A DNA stretch of 64,000 nucleotides, taken from positions 744,001 through 808,000 of the forward strand of contig NZ_CP108569.1 of the NCBI RefSeq assembly GCF_036010505.1, in the 5' to 3' direction. The first letter of the stretch is position 1, and the number at the start of each line of letters is the position of its first letter. Of this stretch, positions 60,018 to 64,000 are shown piece after piece. The DNA is from Streptomyces sp. NBC_01197. GTDB taxonomy: Bacteria > Actinomycetota > Actinomycetes > Streptomycetales > Streptomycetaceae. A program made the position numbers and the translations under genes. Under the pieces are notes generated by a model. That model was given only the letters and a program-made list of their open reading frames with translations. It did no database searches and had not been told where the DNA came from.

Positions 60018-61205
60018 TCACCTGCGCTGCTGCCCGCGGTCGAAGTAGTCCGCGAGCGCCGGGTCGAGCGGGGTGACCCGGCGTGGGGTCCCGCCGTCCC
60101 GGAGCGAGTCCGTGGCCCGTACCCCGGCGGCCACCGCCATCCGGGCGGCGACCGGTGAGGTGTCGGTGCGGCCGCCCTCGCGCACGAACCGCACGAACTC
60201 GTCCATCAGCAGTGGGTCGGCGCCGCCATGGCCCGCCTCGTCCTGCGCTTCCGGGACGGCGTGGATCTCGTCGGCGTCCTCCCGGTAGACGGAGCGGCGG
60301 GCGTTCCAGACCTTCACCTGGCTGCCCGGCCCGTCGCCGAAGTTCTCCAGTCGGCCCGCGTCGCCGATCACGGTGTAGTTGCGCCAGTAGTCGGGGGTGA
60401 AGTGGCACTGCTGGTAGGAGGCCAGCACGCCGTTGTCCAGGCGCATGTTCAGCAGGGAGACGTCCTCGATGTCGATGACGGGGTTCAGCGCGCGCTGGGT
60501 GTGCGGCGGCCAGTGTCCGTCCTTGGTGTACCAGTCGGCGGCCTTGGGCTCACCGGGCTCGCGGCGGTGCGGGTTGTCGCCGTAGACCATCAGGTCCCCC
60601 ATGGCCTGGACGTCGCGTGCGTAACCGCCCGCCAGCCAGTGCAGCACGTCGATGTCGTGGGCCGCCTTCTGGAGCAGCAGTCCGGTGGTGTACTTGCGCT
60701 CGGCGTGCCAGTCCTTGAAGTACCAGTCGCCGCCGTAGCCGACGAAGTGCCGGACCCAGACGGTCTTGACCTCGCCGATCGTGCCGGCCGCGATGAGGTC
60801 GCGCATCAGCCGGACGACCGGCATGTGGCGCATGTTGTGCCCGATGTAGAGACGGGTGCCGGTCTCGTACGCGGTGCGCAGGATCTCGTCGCACCGCTCG
60901 ACCGTGATGTCGAGCGGCTTCTCCACGAAGACCGGTTTGCCCGCGCGCAGCGCTTCGCAGGCGAGCTCGGCGTGGGTGTGGTCGGGGGTGACGACCAGGA
61001 CCGCGTCGATGTCCGGGGCGTCGATGACGGTGCGGTGGTCGGAGGTGATCAGTGCGCCGGGGAAGGCCGTGGCCGCCTCCGTACGGGCGGCCGGGCCGGG
61101 GTCGGCGAGTGCGGTGACGCGCGAGCCGGCTCCGGGGCGGTGGGCGGTGCGCGCGATGCTGCCGCGCAGGCCGTAGCCGAGGACGCCGATACGGAGGTCG
61201 GACAT
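60018..61205 (-). CDS. Gfo/Idh/MocA-family oxidoreductase
   Basis: 395 residues. The Rossmann start is IGVLGYGLRGSIARTAH, the VVTPDHTHAELACEALRAGKPVFVEKP block carries the family E-K-P, and LLLQKAAHDIDVLHWLAGG carries the catalytic H-D pair. It should use NAD(P) to oxidise or epimerise a sugar or inositol-like compound. It follows the secreted beta-helix protein on the same strand after 92 bp, and may process the sugar that protein releases. Confidence 0.93.
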   Translation of the reverse strand: MSDLRIGVLGYGLRGSIARTAHRPGAGSRVTALADPGPAARTEAATAFPGALITSDHRTVIDAPDIDAVLVVTPDHTHAELACEALRAGKPVFVEKPLDITVERCDEILRTAYETGTRLYIGHNMRHMPVVRLMRDLIAAGTIGEVKTVWVRHFVGYGGDWYFKDWHAERKYTTGLLLQKAAHDIDVLHWLAGGYARDVQAMGDLMVYGDNPHRREPGEPKAADWYTKDGHWPPHTQRALNPVIDIEDVSLLNMRLDNGVLASYQQCHFTPDYWRNYTVIGDAGRLENFGDGPGSQVKVWNARRSVYREDADEIHAVPEAQDEAGHGGADPLLMDEFVRFVREGGRTDTSPVAARMAVAAGVRATDSLRDGGTPRRVTPLDPALADYFDRGQQRR

Positions 61206-61271
61206 GGGCTTCCTTCACTGGTGCGGGTGGAGCGGGCCCCCGAAAGGGCCGCCTGCGGACTGCCGCTGAGA

Positions 61272-61292
61272 GCTACGAGCTACGAGCTACGA
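61272..61292. repeat. Three tandem copies of a 7-bp unit
   Basis: GCTACGA is repeated three times just after the beta-helix gene. No function evident. Confidence 0.8.
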
Positions 61293-61297
61293 CAGTC

Positions 61298-63520
61298 CTA
61301 CGGGTGGACGGCGACCTGGGCGAGCCCGACCCGTCCGGTGCCGGTGAGCTGGATCTTCATGTACCGGGTGTCGGTGTTCAGGTCCAGCACCGTGGGCCGC
61401 AGCGCCTTGCCGCTGACGTGGACGGTCTTGTCGTCCGTGCGGACGTCGAAGCCGGCCGTCGTGGTCGATGCGTCGTTCCAGATCTCGATCCTGCCGACGT
61501 GCCGCACGGACCCCAGATCCACCTGCCACCAGGCGCCCTGCTCGGAGAGCGTCCGGGTGTCCGTCGAGGTGTCCCCGTCGATGGCGAGTGCGGCGGCTGC
61601 CCCGTCGGTGGACGACTGGGTGGCGGTGCCGGTACGGGCCAGGTCGGGGCTGAGCTGCTCGACGGGGCCACGGTGCGCGCCGGCCGCCGAGGCGATCTTC
61701 AGCGCGGCCGCCGGGAGCTCCTCCAGGCGGGTGTGGTTGTCGCTCATGGTCGAGCCGGCACCCGCCATGGCGGGTGCGTCGGTGTCGGTCCAGTTCCTGC
61801 GCGCGGTGTTCTTGATGCCGTAATCGGCCCAGTTGGAGACCCACTTGTAGCCGAGCCGGGTCAGGACGTTGTTCTCGACGGCGATGTACGAGGACTGCTC
61901 GTCGAGGTAGATGCCGTTGCCGTCGCGCTCGGTGTTGCCGTACGCGGAGCGGTTGATGTAGTTCCCCGAGACCACCGTGCCGGGCTGGGCGCCCTGGGTG
62001 TAGATCGCGCCGCCGTCGTGCTGGGCGTCCTTGACCTGCATCACATTGGTGATGCGGTTGTCGGTGATCCTGTTGTCGCGCAGCACCGACTTCTGGGAGT
62101 CGGGCTGGTTCCAGCCCCAGCCGACCGAGATGCCGGAGTAGGGAAGCTGGTCGAGGGTGTTGTGGTCGACAGTGAGTCCGGCCTCGTAGCCTGCCCAGAC
62201 CGCCGCCGCGTCGGTGTACTCGACTGCTGCGCGAGTGACCGTGTTGTAGGCGAACGTGTTGCGTTCACCGGCCAGTTCGGGGGCCGGCATGGGGTCGGTG
62301 TCGCCGATGTACGCGGCGCCCGACGACAGGTCGGTGAAGTCGGAGCGGGTGATCCCGGAGTCCTTCGTACCGGCTTCGAGGATCGCACCGGCTCCGCCGA
62401 GGTGGGTGAACGACGCCCCGGCGACGGTGACATGGCGGCCGCCGTGCACGGTGAGCGCGGCCGACGGCTTGGTGTAGTAGCGGCCCGAGTGGTCGACAGG
62501 ACCGGTGGCGCCGGTGAGGGTGAGTCCCGCCTGCATCCCGGCGTAGCCCTCGTCGGTGTCCGGCTGGTGGTACGCGGCGTACGCGAAGCCGATCCCCCGG
62601 ATGGCGACGTCGTGCGCGCCGTCGACCGTCACCAGTTGCTCGGTGGCGGGAGTGACGGCCGTGGCGTGCCGCATGTTCTCGCCCTTGCGCGGCAGGTACG
62701 TGATGGTGTGCGTGGCCGAGCCGTGGACGAACTCGCCCGGCTGGTCGAGGAGTTCGGGCGCGTTCTCGAAGAACGCGACGCCCGAGTAGCGTGTGGAGTC
62801 CACGGCCGTGGAGTCCCAGGCGGGGCCGGTGCGGTTGGTGCCGCTCGCCGAGTTGGTCCAGCAGGGCTGGGCGAAGGTCAGGTTGTCGCCGCTGACCCCG
62901 GCGATCCGGCAGTGGTAGTTGCGCCAGCGGACCTTGATGACGGCCTCGGCGTCGGTGGGCCGCTTCCAGTCGGCGATCCCGGTGGCCTTCGCTCCGGTCA
63001 TGCCGGTCTTCGTGGCGTCGCAGACACTGGCGGCGCAGGCTCCGCCGCGGGCGGGGGTGGCCCGGACGCCGTTGACGAAGAGCTGTCGCGGTGTGATGCC
63101 GTCGGGCACCCGGGCGGTCCAGGTCCCGCCGGACGTCCGGGTCCAGCCGGTGACCGTGCGGCCGCCGGAGAGGACGGGGCGGGCGCCGGGCGCCGCGGTC
63201 CAGGTGGTGCCGGAGTCGGCCGCGGTGAGCTTCAGGGCCGCGGTGCGGGTGTACGTACCCCCGGCGAGCTGCACGGTGACGTCATCGCCGTCGAGGGTGC
63301 GGGCCTTGTCGCGGGCGCCGTCCAGGGAGCAGGGGCGGCTGTGGGTGCAGGACGTTCCGGCGCCGTGCGGGGCCGCGTACAGGGTGTCCGTGTGCGTGGG
63401 GCCGGCGGCCTGCGCGAGCGGCGCGGTGGCGAGCATTGCCGCGACGGCGGCGAGTGCGGTGCCGATGCGCCGGGCGGCCGGGCGGTCGGTGGCCGGGCGG
63501 TGGGTGGTGCGGCGGTTCAT
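61298..63520 (-). CDS. Secreted right-handed beta-helix protein with C-terminal discoidin-like domain
   Basis: 740 residues from ATG 63520, overlapping the upstream peptidase stop (ATGA). A signal peptide (RRIGTALAAVAAMLATAPLAQA) leads to a pectate-lyase-like parallel beta-helix, about 30-600 (LYAAPHGAGTSCTHSRPCSLDGARDKAR; VDHNTLDQLPYSGISVGWGWN; SGNYINRSAYGNTERDGNGIYLDEQSSYIAVENN). An F5/8-type carbohydrate-binding domain occupies about 605-740. The helix has the look of GH141-like or related polysaccharide enzymes, but I see no decisive catalytic motif. Confidence 0.82.
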   Translation of the reverse strand: MNRRTTHRPATDRPAARRIGTALAAVAAMLATAPLAQAAGPTHTDTLYAAPHGAGTSCTHSRPCSLDGARDKARTLDGDDVTVQLAGGTYTRTAALKLTAADSGTTWTAAPGARPVLSGGRTVTGWTRTSGGTWTARVPDGITPRQLFVNGVRATPARGGACAASVCDATKTGMTGAKATGIADWKRPTDAEAVIKVRWRNYHCRIAGVSGDNLTFAQPCWTNSASGTNRTGPAWDSTAVDSTRYSGVAFFENAPELLDQPGEFVHGSATHTITYLPRKGENMRHATAVTPATEQLVTVDGAHDVAIRGIGFAYAAYHQPDTDEGYAGMQAGLTLTGATGPVDHSGRYYTKPSAALTVHGGRHVTVAGASFTHLGGAGAILEAGTKDSGITRSDFTDLSSGAAYIGDTDPMPAPELAGERNTFAYNTVTRAAVEYTDAAAVWAGYEAGLTVDHNTLDQLPYSGISVGWGWNQPDSQKSVLRDNRITDNRITNVMQVKDAQHDGGAIYTQGAQPGTVVSGNYINRSAYGNTERDGNGIYLDEQSSYIAVENNVLTRLGYKWVSNWADYGIKNTARRNWTDTDAPAMAGAGSTMSDNHTRLEELPAAALKIASAAGAHRGPVEQLSPDLARTGTATQSSTDGAAAALAIDGDTSTDTRTLSEQGAWWQVDLGSVRHVGRIEIWNDASTTTAGFDVRTDDKTVHVSGKALRPTVLDLNTDTRYMKIQLTGTGRVGLAQVAVHP

Positions 63521-64000
63521 GCGGCAGCCTTCCAGTCGGGGTGGCCCGGCATCGGCGGGTTGGTGGCGCCGAACAGCCAGTCGCGCAGAAAACGGTCCAG
63601 GGTGCGGTCGCCCGTGACGTCGACGGTGTGCCGGATGAACTGTTCGCTGGTGTACGTCGAGTCCTTGAAGCGCCGGACCCACTCGCGCATGATCCGGTCG
63701 AACGTACGTTGCCCGACCTGCTGGTTGAGCGCGTACAGGACGAGCGCCCCGCCGTCGTAGATGTTGGTGCCGCCGAGCGCCTTGGGCAGTCCCGGCGGGC
63801 CGTCCTTGGCGCGGACCGCGTCCAGTGTCCCGTAGGTGGCCTTCATCTTGTCCGCGACGACCGACCAGCCGCGCTCCTCGCTGTACACGGCGGCGTAGTA
63901 GGTGGCGGGCCCTTCGTTGAGCCAGGCCTGCTGCCAGTCGTGCGGGGTGACGGAGTCGCCGAACCACTGGTGGGTCATCTCGTGGACCATCGTGTTCTCG
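63517..64000 (-). CDS. M1-family metallopeptidase, C-terminal part (cut by window edge)
   Basis: 161 residues visible; the frame is open to the window end. The zinc motif HEMTHQWFGD, with the third ligand Glu in WLNEGPATYY, is complete, followed by NIYDGGALVLYALNQQVG and a conserved tail. It is a zinc aminopeptidase of the gluzincin M1 family; whether it is secreted cannot be judged without the N-terminus. Its stop overlaps the start of the beta-helix gene. Confidence 0.93.
   Translation of the reverse strand, partial: ENTMVHEMTHQWFGDSVTPHDWQQAWLNEGPATYYAAVYSEERGWSVVADKMKATYGTLDAVRAKDGPPGLPKALGGTNIYDGGALVLYALNQQVGQRTFDRIMREWVRRFKDSTYTSEQFIRHTVDVTGDRTLDRFLRDWLFGATNPPMPGHPDWKAAA

Overview
The window is high-GC DNA with GTG starts, ATGA/GTGA gene overlaps, many LacI-family regulators, Tat-exported glycosidases and sugar importers without their own ATPase. 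All of this points to a Streptomyces-like actinomycete. Most of it is accessory carbon catabolism. A defence-like accessory segment lies next to a tRNA-Pro gene.

Region 1 (1-10004) is a small-molecule catabolic cluster. Two histidinol-dehydrogenase-family paralogues, a short-chain dehydrogenase (SDR), an HpcH/HpaI aldolase, a bicupin protein, an alpha/beta hydrolase, an MHS-type transporter and a tandem SnoaL-like protein surround a LacI regulator. Four copies of an ATACGTAT-type operator lie upstream of the regulator, the main operon, the transporter and the SnoaL gene, so they probably form one regulon. I could not identify the substrate.

Region 2 (10165-31487) is a polysaccharide-utilisation locus. 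It has a CUT1 ABC importer (two permeases and a binding lipoprotein) and secreted enzymes of families GH78 (two), GH127, GH59, GH106 and a GH63/trehalase-like barrel. Together these suggest attack on a rhamnose-, arabinose- and galactose-containing plant glycan.

Region 3 (30462-45080) takes up and burns L-rhamnose: LacI regulator, rhaM, rhaSQPT importer, then divergent rhaI, rhaD and rhaB, followed by lutABC for lactate oxidation. One degenerate palindrome (consensus TGAAWYGWTTYA) recurs downstream of the -10 box at five promoters across regions 2 and 3. This ties the extracellular glycosidases to rhamnose catabolism.

Region 4 (about 46100-58208) looks like an accessory island. A diverged copy of the tRNA-Pro 3' half lies at 46127-46196 and the intact tRNA-Pro at 58135-58208. 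Between them are a TRYPCO2-like small protein followed by a 1,212-residue trypsin-STAND NTPase-helical-repeat protein (a candidate conflict/defence system), a group of SDR/NmrA oxidoreductases with a hemerythrin protein and MarR and TetR regulators, broken genes and an IS982-like remnant.

Region 5 (58344-64000) holds a two-gene transketolase, a Gfo/Idh/MocA oxidoreductase, a secreted beta-helix protein and the end of an M1 metallopeptidase cut by the window edge.
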